Assembly (NCBI GenBank): GCA_030148645.1
Contig: JASBTB010000030.1
Span: 1-38,799, forward strand
Length of the DNA: 38,799 nucleotides
Direction of reading: 5' to 3'
Source: Demequina sp.
Lineage (GTDB): Bacteria; Actinomycetota; Actinomycetes; Actinomycetales; Demequinaceae
In this document: positions 25,198 through 33,535 of the stretch, one piece after another
How positions within the stretch are numbered: position 1 is the first letter of the stretch
How the letters are laid out: every line of letters starts with the position of its first letter
Notes under the pieces: model-generated
Seen by the model: only the letters and a program-made list of their open reading frames with translations
Told to the model about the DNA's origin: nothing
Database searches by the model: none
Program-made: the position numbers and the translations under genes

Positions 25198-26292
25198 ATG
25201 GCCAAGTTGCGTGCTGCCATCGTGGGCGTGGGTAACTGCGCGACGTCCCTCATTCAGGGCGTCGAGTATTACAAGGACGCCCAAGCGGGCGACACCGTTC
25301 CCGGGCTCATGCATGTCCAACTGGGGGACTACCACATCTCGGACATTGAGTTCGTGGCGGCGTTCGACGTGGACTCGCTCAAGGTGGGCAAGGAACTGGT
25401 CGAGGCGACCCAGTCATCCGAAAACAACACCATCAAGATCTGTGACGTGCCCAAGACGGACATCCAGGTGCAGCGTGGCGTGACCCTCGACGGCTTGGGC
25501 AAGTACTACCGCGAGATGATCGTCGAGTCGGACGACGCTCCCGTCGACATCGTGCAGGTCCTCAAGGACACCGAGGCCGACGTTCTCATCTGCTACCTGC
25601 CCGTCGGGTCCGAAGAGGCCGCCAAGTTCTACGCCCAGTGCGCGATCGACGCGAACGTCGCGTTCGTCAACGCACTGCCCGTGTTCATCGCCTCCGACCC
25701 CGTGTGGGCCAAGAAGTTCGAGGACGCCGGCGTGCCGATCGTGGGCGACGACATCAAGTCGCAGGTGGGCGCCACCATCACGCACCGCGTACTGGCTCGC
25801 CTGTTCGAAGACCGCGGCGTCCGCCTGGACCGCACCTACCAGCTGAACGTCGGCGGAAACATGGACTTCAAGAACATGTTGGAACGTGACCGCCTCGAGT
25901 CCAAGAAGGTCTCCAAGACCCAGGCCGTCACGTCGAACATCGACACCGGACCACTGGCTGGCCTCAAGAACTCCCGCAACGTGCACATCGGCCCGTCCGA
26001 CTACGTGGCATGGCTCGACGACCGCAAGTGGGCGTACGTGCGCCTCGAGGGCTCCGCATTCGGCGAGGTTCCCCTCAACCTCGAGTACAAACTCGAGGTC
26101 TGGGATTCGCCCAACTCGGCCGGCATCATCATCGACGCGATGCGTTGCGCCAAGATCGCCAAGGACCGCGGCATCGGCGGCCCGATCCTGTCCGCCGCGA
26201 CCTACTTCATGAAGTCCCCGCCGGTCCAGATGGAAGACACCCTGGGCCGCACGCAACTCGAGGAGTTCATCGTCGGAACGCGCGAGCGCTAG
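25198..26292 (+). CDS. ino1: myo-Inositol-1-phosphate synthase
   Basis: 364 residues, the length of actinobacterial Ino1. It converts glucose 6-phosphate to inositol 1-phosphate with NAD, feeding phosphatidylinositol and, where present, mycothiol. The NAD loop is [13 protein letters not shown]. Further family segments are [51 protein letters not shown], and [20 protein letters not shown] 25198 follows AAGGAGA. It is downstream of the PadR gene and ends in a clear terminator. Confidence 0.96.
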   Translation: MAKLRAAIVGVGNCATSLIQGVEYYKDAQAGDTVPGLMHVQLGDYHISDIEFVAAFDVDSLKVGKELVEATQSSENNTIKICDVPKTDIQVQRGVTLDGLGKYYREMIVESDDAPVDIVQVLKDTEADVLICYLPVGSEEAAKFYAQCAIDANVAFVNALPVFIASDPVWAKKFEDAGVPIVGDDIKSQVGATITHRVLARLFEDRGVRLDRTYQLNVGGNMDFKNMLERDRLESKKVSKTQAVTSNIDTGPLAGLKNSRNVHIGPSDYVAWLDDRKWAYVRLEGSAFGEVPLNLEYKLEVWDSPNSAGIIIDAMRCAKIAKDRGIGGPILSAATYFMKSPPVQMEDTLGRTQLEEFIVGTRER

Positions 26293-26317
26293 GCGACCGT
26301 CTTCCGATTCGTGCCTA

Positions 26318-26350
26318 GGGCCGGGTCACCCTCGGGTGGCCCGGCCCTTT
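26318..26350 (+). terminator. Rho-independent terminator of ino1
   Basis: GGGCCGGGTCACC (26318-26330) and GGTGGCCCGGCCC (26335-26347) form a 13-bp stem with one mismatch and a 4-base loop, followed by TTT. It lies 26 bp after the ino1 stop. Confidence 0.85.
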
Positions 26351-26467
26351 GCGTGGTGCGACCGGTTAGGGGTTGCCCTCGCTCACCGCGGCGAACGTTG
26401 CCCGCGCGCGGGGCACCGCGGGACGACGCCGCACAAGCCTCATCCCGCGTGCCCGTAGCGCCTCGCT

Positions 26468-27145
26468 CTAGTGCGCCAACACGGCAAGCGCCTCGGCCAC
26501 CGGAGTCGATCCGCTCACCAGTTCCCACTGGCGGCCCACCGAGTCCTCGTTGGTCAGGCACGCGGCGATCACTGCCGCGACATCGGCGCGGGCAATCGTG
26601 CCACGCTCGACCTCGGGGGCGAGCGTGACAAGACCCGTTCCGGGGTCGTCCGTGAGACCCCCCGGCCGGAGGATGGTCCACGCGAGCTGGGTTGCCCGCA
26701 ACGCCGCGTCGGCGCCTCGCTTGGCCTCCACGTACGCCTTCCACGCGTCACCTGCCGACGAGTCAACTGGCTGGTCCACGCCGATGGCGGACACTTGCAC
26801 GAAGCGATCGATGCCGAGCGCCCTCGCGGCCTCCATCGACTTGAGTGAACCCTCGAGGTCCACCGTACGCTTGCGCTCCACCTTGCCATCGGCGCCACCG
26901 CCCGCGGTGAACACGATCCCGTCGCAACCGTCGAACGCGGCCAGAAAGTCGTCTGCCGAGGCATCCTCGATGTCGAGACGACGCGGTGCCGCGCCCATCT
27001 GCTCGAGGTCCGCCAGTTGCTCGTCACGACGGGCAAGTGGGATCGCCTCCATGCCCGCCTCGATCAGCAAGGGGATGAGTTGCCGCGACACCTTGCCAGC
27101 GCCACCGACTATCGCCACGCGCGTGGGTCTTCCTGTGAGAGTCAT
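26468..27145 (-). CDS. NAD(P)-binding protein, atypical SDR / NAD(P)H-binding family
   Basis: 225 residues. The Rossmann start is TRVAIVGGAGKVSRQLIPLL, followed by RRDEQLADLE, CDGIVFTAGGG, RFVQVSAIGV, YVEAKRGADAAL and WTILRPGGLTDD. This is the YwnB/YhfK-like group of atypical short-chain dehydrogenases. The normal Tyr-x-x-x-Lys appears as AYVEAKRGAD. These proteins often act as flavin or quinone reductases or have no known reaction, so no substrate is given. ATG 27143-27145 is chosen because the family starts near here, with only a weak GTAGGT as ribosome site; a start ten codons upstream is possible. It is convergent with ino1. Confidence 0.85.
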   Translation of the reverse strand: MTLTGRPTRVAIVGGAGKVSRQLIPLLIEAGMEAIPLARRDEQLADLEQMGAAPRRLDIEDASADDFLAAFDGCDGIVFTAGGGADGKVERKRTVDLEGSLKSMEAARALGIDRFVQVSAIGVDQPVDSSAGDAWKAYVEAKRGADAALRATQLAWTILRPGGLTDDPGTGLVTLAPEVERGTIARADVAAVIAACLTNEDSVGRQWELVSGSTPVAEALAVLAH

Positions 27146-27241
27146 ACCTACTGTGACGATGCGGCGGCGGAGCATATTCCGTCGCGGCCACCGTGGGGTC
27201 GTACCGGCACGCGATCTGGGCTCATCCGCATGCCGCTCGCG

Positions 27242-27979
27242 CTACGCAAACCGCGACCCTGCGACGACTGCGTCCGCGAGACGCAGCATGGTTTTGGGGA
27301 TGACGGCCAAGGGACTCGTCACCGTGACCAACGTGAGCCGCTTGGAACCGGGAACGGTGCGCCAGTATTCGGCCGTGAACGTGGGCAGGGTCTGCTCCGC
27401 AAGTTCATGTGCGACCTCTTGGGAGGTCACCCGCCATCGCCTGGCCGCCCACCCGTCAGCGCACTCCAGGCGTCGCCACCCGCCGCGGCCGCCGTCCTGC
27501 CCGCCGCCGTCGCCGCCACCGCCACTGTCGCCGTGGCCCCCGCTCTGACTCTCGCCCTGGCCCTGGCCCCGACCTTGGCCGTGGCCCCCGCTCTGACCCT
27601 CGCCTTCGCCGGGCGCCTCCATGGCCCACAGGAATCCGGCGAGGACGTCGCCGGGATCCGTTCCGACCGCGGGCGACCAGCGCACGTCGGTCGGCGCGAA
27701 GACGGAGATCGCGATGGGGGCGGTGACGCCCGGCGCGAGTTCGTGGCACAGGAACGTCGATTCGTGGGCTGCCGGGCCCGCGCCGTACTCCAGCATGGAA
27801 TCCAACGCCCTGCTCAGATCCGCACGTGCAGTGGCCAGTTGGTCCGCCCGTCCAATGGATCTGTCCACAAAGGTACGAATCCGCACACGTGTGACGTCCG
27901 GCCTGGATGGATCCAGTTGCACCCACGTGCCGGGCAGCCTGAGCACCAGGCGTGGCGGGCTAGGTGTCTTGGTGGTCAT
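27242..27979 (-). CDS. Hypothetical protein with a Gly/Gln/Ser repeat insert, last gene of the lipase-like operon
   Basis: 245 residues. The N-terminal part (LRLPGTWVQLDPSRPDVTRV to VTAPIAISVFAP) and the C-terminal part (WRVTSQEVAHELAEQTLPTF and SKRLTLVTVTSPLAV) look like two halves of one alpha/beta domain. They are split by a low-complexity insert at residues about 124-167 (EGQSGGHGQGRGQGQG and a partial repeat). No signal peptide or membrane helix is present. ATG 27979 is 24 bp after the lipase-like gene, so it is co-transcribed. A chaperone or immunity partner for the upstream effector-like protein is a reasonable guess, but it shares no clear feature with known families. Confidence 0.65.
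   Translation of the reverse strand: MTTKTPSPPRLVLRLPGTWVQLDPSRPDVTRVRIRTFVDRSIGRADQLATARADLSRALDSMLEYGAGPAAHESTFLCHELAPGVTAPIAISVFAPTDVRWSPAVGTDPGDVLAGFLWAMEAPGEGEGQSGGHGQGRGQGQGESQSGGHGDSGGGGDGGGQDGGRGGWRRLECADGWAARRWRVTSQEVAHELAEQTLPTFTAEYWRTVPGSKRLTLVTVTSPLAVIPKTMLRLADAVVAGSRFA
27533..27604 (-). repeat. Near-exact 24-bp direct repeat inside the Gly/Gln-rich insert
   Basis: GTGGCCCCCGCTCTGAC starts at 27533 and again at 27581; the 24-bp copies differ at one base and lie 48 bp apart, so the repeat is in frame (16 residues). Copy number could vary by slippage without breaking the gene. Confidence 0.75.
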
Positions 27980-28003
27980 GTCACTGCTTGCCTCGGCCCG
28001 GGC

Positions 28004-29791
28004 CTACTCACTGAAGGCATACTGGGTGTGTTCCACCTGGGGCACGGCTTTCGTGGCAGGGTCGTCCACGGCGTAGAAGTCGCTGAACATGCGGCTCGCA
28101 GTGTCGTCCACCAGTAGGTTTGCCCTCAGGGTCTCGACGTACGCCGTGTTGCTGTGCGCGCCAATGGGGCTGGCTTGCAGGGGTGCAACGTTGCCTGAGC
28201 GGGGGCCGTCCCACACGCTCACGCGGTGCGCGGTGTCCGCGAGTCCATCGATGAGGTCCATGCGGTGAACCACGTCTCGAGTGTGCTTGACCTGCAGGAC
28301 GTCGACGTCCTGGGCGAATTGCATGTGGTCGATCGGTGACCCTGCCGCGATCAGGCCCCGATAGTTGTACCCGCCTGCGCCGGCCTCAACCAGCCTCCCG
28401 CCAGCGATCCCGCCGAGGCTCCACCCGGACAGCAGGACGGGATCTCCTCGGGGTATTCCTGCCTGAGCCATCGCCGCCAGCACGGCCCGCTCGTATTGCG
28501 TCTGAAGTTCGGGAAAGGCGAGCAGCACGAGGTCGGCGTCAAAATCGTTGGGCGCTGGCTGGTCGCCCAGCAGCACCCAATCCTGTGTCGAGGGCAGCGT
28601 CACGACCCACGCCACCGAACCGTCCTCCTGCGTCACCTGGGCCACGTCTACCACCGCCCGCTGATCGCCTCCGATCTGATCCACGAGTCCCGCCCAGGAC
28701 AACACGTCGGCCGCGTTCGTGGGGACCGCTTTGTCGAGTCGGGCGGCGGCCTGCGGGCTCTTGGCGTCCCCCGGTTGCAGCGGCGCGACCGCGGGCGTGG
28801 GTTTGCCCGCTTCGTCGGCCAAACGCGACACGAGGAGGATGGCCAGTGGCGGGCACACGGCGCTCGCCGCCGCCATGACCAGGCGGATTTGTGCGAGCCC
28901 GGCGATGCCGAGCACCTCCGTGAGGCCGTACATTGCGGCCCCCGCTCGCACCGCCGCAAGCAACCACAACAAGGCGCCGATCACCACCGCCAGCACGGCC
29001 ACCACCACCGCGAGGACTAGCGCCGCGGCCATCACCAGCGCCACGGCGAGCGCGATCAACACCAGGGTGACGACCACGGCCTTGAGGTACCACTGCACCG
29101 CGGCGACCACGACCGCCAACACGTCGGCCAGGAACTCTCGCGCCCTCCTGCCCAGCTCGGTGAGCAGTTGCCCCGACCCCGAAAGCACGCGTTCGACGTG
29201 ATCCAGCAGGCCGTCATTGGTTCCCTCGAACGAGGCGACGATGCGCGCGATCGCCCGGTTGGCCGCGTCGTCCAACTGCCCGTTGGCGCGCCCGTACTCG
29301 CTCCGCGAGACGTGGACAGCGTCGCGGGCGGCGTCGCGGTCCAAACGCGCCGCCAAGAAGTCGGCGTGCGCCCTGTCGAGTTCGAAGGCGGCGTCGGGGT
29401 TGAGGCTGGCACGGCGCAAGCGGTCGGCGGCAGCGTCAGTCGCCTGCTCGGCCCACTCGAGTACGCCCAGCGCATCCCGCTCACGGTCGATCGCGGCCCC
29501 CGCAACCCGGTGGAAGGCGTCCAGATCCACCACATAGTCGCGCAGAGCCGACGTGGTGCCTTGGTATCGTGCTCCCGCGGCACTCAAGGCCACTTGGGTC
29601 TTGCCGGCTGTTTGGCCGAGTGCCGTCATGGCCAGACCCTCCCCCTCGAACACCGCCGCGAGCAGTTGATCCGCGGCGCGCTCGATCGCCGCCTGGGTCT
29701 GTGCGTAGCGGTCCACCGCAAGAGTCAAGGAGGCCGGGTCGCCAGGGGGCGCGACGGGCACGTCCTGGGGCGGGTTCGACATCGGGGTCAT
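28004..29791 (-). CDS. Membrane-anchored alpha/beta-hydrolase (lipase-like) with helical WXG/LXG-like N-terminus, possible type VII effector
   Basis: 595 residues. Residues 20-220 are almost wholly helical and Ala/Arg/Asp-rich, like the helical heads of type VII secretion substrates. Residues about 222-322 hold several strong hydrophobic helices. The C-terminal part (350-595) is an alpha/beta-hydrolase: strand DPVLLSGWSLGG with nucleophile Ser458, then YRGLIAAGSPIDH, an Asp in HTRDVVHRMD, and later GAHSNTAY. ATG 29789-29791 overlaps the stop of the WXG100-like gene. The family is not one I can name. A secreted or surface lipase/esterase, or a toxin acting on neighbours, fits the layout. Its substrate is unknown and no secretion ATPase is in the window. 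Confidence 0.65.
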   Translation of the reverse strand: MTPMSNPPQDVPVAPPGDPASLTLAVDRYAQTQAAIERAADQLLAAVFEGEGLAMTALGQTAGKTQVALSAAGARYQGTTSALRDYVVDLDAFHRVAGAAIDRERDALGVLEWAEQATDAAADRLRRASLNPDAAFELDRAHADFLAARLDRDAARDAVHVSRSEYGRANGQLDDAANRAIARIVASFEGTNDGLLDHVERVLSGSGQLLTELGRRAREFLADVLAVVVAAVQWYLKAVVVTLVLIALAVALVMAAALVLAVVVAVLAVVIGALLWLLAAVRAGAAMYGLTEVLGIAGLAQIRLVMAAASAVCPPLAILLVSRLADEAGKPTPAVAPLQPGDAKSPQAAARLDKAVPTNAADVLSWAGLVDQIGGDQRAVVDVAQVTQEDGSVAWVVTLPSTQDWVLLGDQPAPNDFDADLVLLAFPELQTQYERAVLAAMAQAGIPRGDPVLLSGWSLGGIAGGRLVEAGAGGYNYRGLIAAGSPIDHMQFAQDVDVLQVKHTRDVVHRMDLIDGLADTAHRVSVWDGPRSGNVAPLQASPIGAHSNTAYVETLRANLLVDDTASRMFSDFYAVDDPATKAVPQVEHTQYAFSE

Positions 29792-30117
29792 GCGGATCCC
29801 ACCGCACCTCGGCGCACCTTTCCTTCTGACACCCCTACGTTGCGCACCCGTGCCGCGGCAGAGTTGTCGAGGTCGGCGAACGTGTCGTTCACCGCGTCGA
29901 GGGCATCGGCGAGCCGATCCAGGAGTTGTGCCGTGCGCCCCCGATGGATGTCCCACTGGTCGGCGAAGGCGACCACCCTTCGGGCGAGCCCCGAGTGCCC
30001 CACGTACTGCGCTGCGTCGCGCGCCTGGTCACCGGCCGTGCGAAAGTCGGCCACGACCGCGCGCACGGTGCGTGCGAGACGGCGCAGCGTCTCGCCCTCG
30101 ACCGCGAGGTCACTCAT
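29788..30117 (-). CDS. WXG100-like small helical protein
   Basis: 109 residues predicted as two long helices: DLAVEGETLRRLARTVRAVV and, after GHSGLARRVVAFADQWDIHR, a second one LLDRLADALDAVNDTFAD. A Gly and Trp in the turn region and about 100 residues fit the WXG100/ESAT-6-like superfamily, although the exact WxG is not present. Such proteins usually form dimers exported by type VII systems with a larger partner. Start ATG 30115-30117 overlaps the stop of the 60-residue gene, and its own stop overlaps the lipase-like gene start. This four-base coupling on both sides suggests fixed stoichiometry. Confidence 0.65.
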   Translation of the reverse strand: MSDLAVEGETLRRLARTVRAVVADFRTAGDQARDAAQYVGHSGLARRVVAFADQWDIHRGRTAQLLDRLADALDAVNDTFADLDNSAAARVRNVGVSEGKVRRGAVGSA

Positions 30118-30296
30118 GGTGACCAAGTCCCGGGCGGGCCCGGCTCCCACAGTTGCGAGTCCATGCAGGCCGCGAGTTCCGCCAGGTCTCGGTCGCTAGC
30201 CGGGTCCGGCAGTGCACCCGCGGAGAGGCTGGTGCCCACACGGGCTATGGCCGCACGTGCTCGTGCCCACGCCTCGTCCCCTCCGGTGTTCGCCAT
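30114..30296 (-). CDS. Small hypothetical protein (60 residues), first gene of the lipase-like operon
   Basis: It starts at ATG 30294-30296 behind a strong AGGAGGG and ends with a four-base overlap into the WXG100-like gene. It is acidic-neutral and helical (DEAWARARAAIARVGTSL), with a C-terminal segment CMDSQLWEPGPPGTWSP. No family is recognised. Because it is the first cistron, its ribosome site probably drives the coupled operon. A second WXG-like partner is possible but unsupported. Confidence 0.6.
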   Translation of the reverse strand: MANTGGDEAWARARAAIARVGTSLSAGALPDPASDRDLAELAACMDSQLWEPGPPGTWSP

Positions 30297-30434
30297 GGTC
30301 CCTCCTGCACGCCTCGCGACGGACCTAAGGTATGGCGCGTCGGCGAGACGAAAAGACGTGCCCCGGCCCACATTGTGGAGACATTGCCAAACGTCAGACT
30401 GTGCACGACGCAGGCGCGTCGGCAGCTACCGTCG

Positions 30435-30462
30435 CATGTGGGGCGTCACATGTGGGGCGTCA
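30435..30462. repeat. 14-bp tandem duplication spanning the lysE-type stop codon
   Basis: CATGTGGGGCGTCA occurs at 30435-30448 and 30449-30462 with no gap. The second copy carries the stop codon (complement of TCA 30460-30462) of the LysE-family gene. Confidence 0.8.
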
Positions 30463-31119
30463 CGCCACGCGCCGCGACGCCATCAGCACCACGCCCACCG
30501 AGCCGATCATGACTCCACCTGCGGCACGCATGCGCTCGAGACGGCGCGGGGAGCGCGCGAACCAATCCCGCGCACCCGCCGCCACCAACGCCAAGGCCCC
30601 GTCGCTCACCAAGGCGATCGCCGCAAACAACACGCCCAGTAGCAGAATCTGCGCCCACGGGGGACCTACGGCGGGATCGACAAACTGAGGCAACACGGCC
30701 GCCACGAACACCAGCGTCTTGGGGTTTGTGACTCCCACCGTGAACGACTCGGTCAGGACCCGCCGAGCGGGACGACGGGCCAGCGCCGCCCCCGCGTCGG
30801 CCGCCCCCGCGTCGGCGACGCCAAGACCCTTCCGCCGATGCCTCACCGCCTGCACCCCGAGGAACACCAGGTACGCACCCCCCGCGAATTTGAGCACCAC
30901 AAAAGCGAAAGCCGATGCCGCGATCACCGCACCGATTCCGGCCGCCACCAGCACAGCATGCACCAACTCGCCACCCGCGTTGCCCAGGACCGACATCAGT
31001 GCGTCGCGCCGACCATGCTGAAGCGCGCGGCCCACAATGAACAGCACGCTCGGCCCGGGAATCACGATGACCACGAAAGCGAGCGCGCCGAACGCGACCA
31101 TCGTTGACCAAGAGATCAC
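30460..31119 (-). CDS. LysE/RhtB-family amino-acid exporter
   Basis: 219 residues with about six membrane helices. Family marks are VIVIPGPSVLFIVGRAL in the first third, and FTVGVTNPKTLVFVAAVLPQF in the middle. It probably exports an amino acid or derivative across the inner membrane. A short duplication ADAGAADAGAA lies in the central cytoplasmic loop. The start is GTG 31117-31119, three bases after the DUF805 gene, so both are co-transcribed. The stop lies in a tandem duplication. Confidence 0.9.
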   Translation of the reverse strand: MISWSTMVAFGALAFVVIVIPGPSVLFIVGRALQHGRRDALMSVLGNAGGELVHAVLVAAGIGAVIAASAFAFVVLKFAGGAYLVFLGVQAVRHRRKGLGVADAGAADAGAALARRPARRVLTESFTVGVTNPKTLVFVAAVLPQFVDPAVGPPWAQILLLGVLFAAIALVSDGALALVAAGARDWFARSPRRLERMRAAGGVMIGSVGVVLMASRRVA

Positions 31120-31122
31120 GCT

Positions 31123-31746
31123 CTACCTTCCCGGAGCGGCAAATGGATCGTCGGGATTCGCGAGCGGCGGTACCGGCGGCTGCGCACGAGGGCCGGGCGG
31201 CGGCGGCGGGAAGGTGGTCGTCGGCGGCTGCGCGTACTGGGGTGGCTGACCAGGTTGCGCGTACCGCTGCGGCTGGCCGTAGCCGGGACCCGTGTACCGT
31301 TCGCCAGCCTTGGGGTCGGGGCCGTACTCGTTGTCGTACGGCTGGCCGTCGAGCACAGCGAACACCAACAGGACGATGCCGCCGCCTGGCACCAACCCGA
31401 TGAGCCACCACAGACCCGAGCGGCCCGTATCGTGAAGACGTCTCACCAGCACGGACAGCGAGGGCAGCAACAACCCGAGGCCCACCACCGCCACCGGAAC
31501 GAGGCCCACAACGAAAAGGCTCCAGTCAATGGCGTTCAGAGCATCGTCCGGAATGGCGCCGCCCGCATCCGCCTGCTCGAACACCGGTGCGAAAGCCGCC
31601 ACGTACATCGCGATGAAGAAGATCTGTACCGGGATGCTCACAAGCACGCTGAACAGGTAGAACCACCAGTACTCCGCGCGCCGCGCGCGGCCCGAGAAGG
31701 TCGCGTACTGAGAAAGCACCGACTTGATCGCCTGACCGAATGACAT
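31123..31746 (-). CDS. DUF805-family membrane protein
   Basis: 207 residues. It starts MSFGQAIKSVLSQYATFSGR, followed by ARRAEYWWFYLF and several membrane helices. LSVLVRRLHDTGRSGLWWLI is the DUF805 signature. A Pro/Gln/Tyr-rich cytoplasmic tail of about 70 residues ends the protein. ATG 31744-31746 is selected because GGTGGAG lies just before it; the GTG three codons upstream is part of that site. Function is unknown for the family. It is co-transcribed with the exporter gene. Confidence 0.88.
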   Translation of the reverse strand: MSFGQAIKSVLSQYATFSGRARRAEYWWFYLFSVLVSIPVQIFFIAMYVAAFAPVFEQADAGGAIPDDALNAIDWSLFVVGLVPVAVVGLGLLLPSLSVLVRRLHDTGRSGLWWLIGLVPGGGIVLLVFAVLDGQPYDNEYGPDPKAGERYTGPGYGQPQRYAQPGQPPQYAQPPTTTFPPPPPGPRAQPPVPPLANPDDPFAAPGR

Positions 31747-31855
31747 CGACTCCACCTACCTTTCGAAACCCCACGGTAGCGCCGATCTTCTGGCCGGGGG
31801 TGAGCAACGCCCCCACAAAGCGTGCGCGGCGCGGGCGACCGCCTAGCCTTATGCC

Positions 31856-33154
31856 ATGTCCTACGCGTCCGACCTGGCTCGCCTGTGGAAGTCACAGGGG
31901 TTTCGGCGGCTGACCTGGGTGCGCGTCATCTCACAGGCGGGAGATGGGGCCTTCCAGTTTGGCATCGCGTCGGCGTTCTTCTTCTCACCCCAGGAGGCAA
32001 CCACCCCGGCCGACATCGCCATCGGCTTCGCCGTCTTGTTCGCGCCGTTCACGCTGGTCGGACCCTTCGTCGGGCCCTTCGTCGACCGGTGGCATCGCCA
32101 GCGCATTGTGTTGGTGGGCAACATGGTGCGACTGGTGTTGGTCGGGACGATCGTAGGGGCGGTCGTGGTCGGTGCGCCGCGCACATCCCTCTACGCGCTC
32201 GCGCTGGCCACGTTGTCCGTCAACCGGTTCCTGCTCGCCGCATTATCTGCCGGAATACCCCAAGTGGTCGACCGGCAGGACCTGCTTACCGCCAACGCGA
32301 TTCTGCCGACGCTCGGCACGATCGCGGCGGCGCTCGGCGGAACCATCGGCGGCATCGTCACGTTCGTGGTGCCGGGCGTCTCGGAAGACCAGAAGGCTCT
32401 GCTCGCACTCGGCGTGGCGGGGCTCGCATTTGGGCTGTCATCCTGGGCGGCAACGTCCTTGTCGAAGCGTTCGCTCGGACCCGTGCGGCTGCTGGCAACG
32501 GATCGCGTGGTCAACGAAGCGCTTGAGGTCCTTGTCGAATTGCGCGACGGCTACCGACACTTGCGGCACCGCGCCACCCCGTTTCACGCACTCGGCGTCA
32601 TGGCCTCGGCGCGCCTGCTGTACGGCCTGATGTTCGTGGCGTCTATCCTGATCTCCCGCCAGGTGTTGGGAGACTCGTCAGATCCCGCGGGCGCGATCGG
32701 CAACTTCGCGATCGTCGTGGGCTTTGCTGCGGTGGGCTTCGGTCTGGCGGCCGTCATCACCCCCGCCTTCGCCCATCGAGTGGCGCGCCACGATTGGATC
32801 GTCGTGTGCCTCCTTCTGGGTGCCGTCGGCCAAGGCCTGCTTGCCATCGCGGGGGCGCCATGGGCGCTCTTGGGCGCCGCCGTCACCGTCAGTTTCTCCG
32901 TTCAGGGCGGCAAGATCGCCGTCGACACCATCGTGCAACGCGACACGGACGATGCCTATCGCGGCCGCGCCTTTGTCCTCTACGACGTCGCCTACAACAC
33001 GGCATTCATCGCGGCTGCCGCCATCGGCGCGTTGGTCTTGCCAGTGAACGGCTACTCGCGCGCCGTCATGGTCGCCTTGGCCCTCGCCTACGTCGCGTTC
33101 GCCTTTGCGTACTCGCGAGCGCCGCGGGAGCCGCGCCTCGCCGCACAGGTGTGA
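31856..33154 (+). CDS. Major facilitator superfamily transporter
   Basis: 432 residues with about twelve membrane helices. It starts ARLWKSQGFRRLTWVRVISQ and has the cytoplasmic loop motif VGPFVGPFVDRWHRQRIVLV between helices 2 and 3, as in MFS drug or macrolide-exporter-like proteins. The substrate cannot be read from sequence. ATG 31856 is preferred. It is divergent from the DUF805/LysE pair with about 110 bp between. Confidence 0.88.
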   Translation: MSYASDLARLWKSQGFRRLTWVRVISQAGDGAFQFGIASAFFFSPQEATTPADIAIGFAVLFAPFTLVGPFVGPFVDRWHRQRIVLVGNMVRLVLVGTIVGAVVVGAPRTSLYALALATLSVNRFLLAALSAGIPQVVDRQDLLTANAILPTLGTIAAALGGTIGGIVTFVVPGVSEDQKALLALGVAGLAFGLSSWAATSLSKRSLGPVRLLATDRVVNEALEVLVELRDGYRHLRHRATPFHALGVMASARLLYGLMFVASILISRQVLGDSSDPAGAIGNFAIVVGFAAVGFGLAAVITPAFAHRVARHDWIVVCLLLGAVGQGLLAIAGAPWALLGAAVTVSFSVQGGKIAVDTIVQRDTDDAYRGRAFVLYDVAYNTAFIAAAAIGALVLPVNGYSRAVMVALALAYVAFAFAYSRAPREPRLAAQV

Positions 33155-33535
33155 GGGGCGAGCCCCAGCGGTAGGCGAGGGCTTTGCCCGTGGCCGCCAC
33201 ACCGTCGGCGCCCCGCGTGTGCTCGGTAGCCATCTGGCGATCGAACGCAATCCGCGTCGAGGTCGACACGACCACCGGGCCCATGCTCGAACAGCATGCC
33301 ACAAACCCGCGCGGTTCGCCGCCAGGTTCAAAGGTTCATCGGCGCAACGGGCCCGCGGAGGTGCACACGTCGTAGTGTGGGTCCCGAGACCGCGTCGAGA
33401 CCCGCGCGACATGCCCCTGCGTTTGCAATCGGGCCAGAAACTTCGACACTTGGAGGGTGGGAACGCAACCCGCAGGCGCCATGGGCATCGATTCCGGCTG
33501 CTCCCGCAGCGCCCTTGAGCATCGAGGAGACAACC
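33155..33535. other. Gap of about 380 bp upstream of alanine dehydrogenase
   Basis: I see no convincing gene. A small hairpin CATGCT-CGAAC-AGCATG lies at 33282-33298. Minus-strand frames here lack ribosome sites and recognisable motifs. No Lrp-type regulator, the usual neighbour of ald, is adjacent. Confidence 0.4.

Noticed and set aside
33066-33302. Short minus-strand frames between the MFS and ald genes
   Set aside because: No ribosome site or recognisable motif, and they overlap the MFS 3' end; treated as non-coding.
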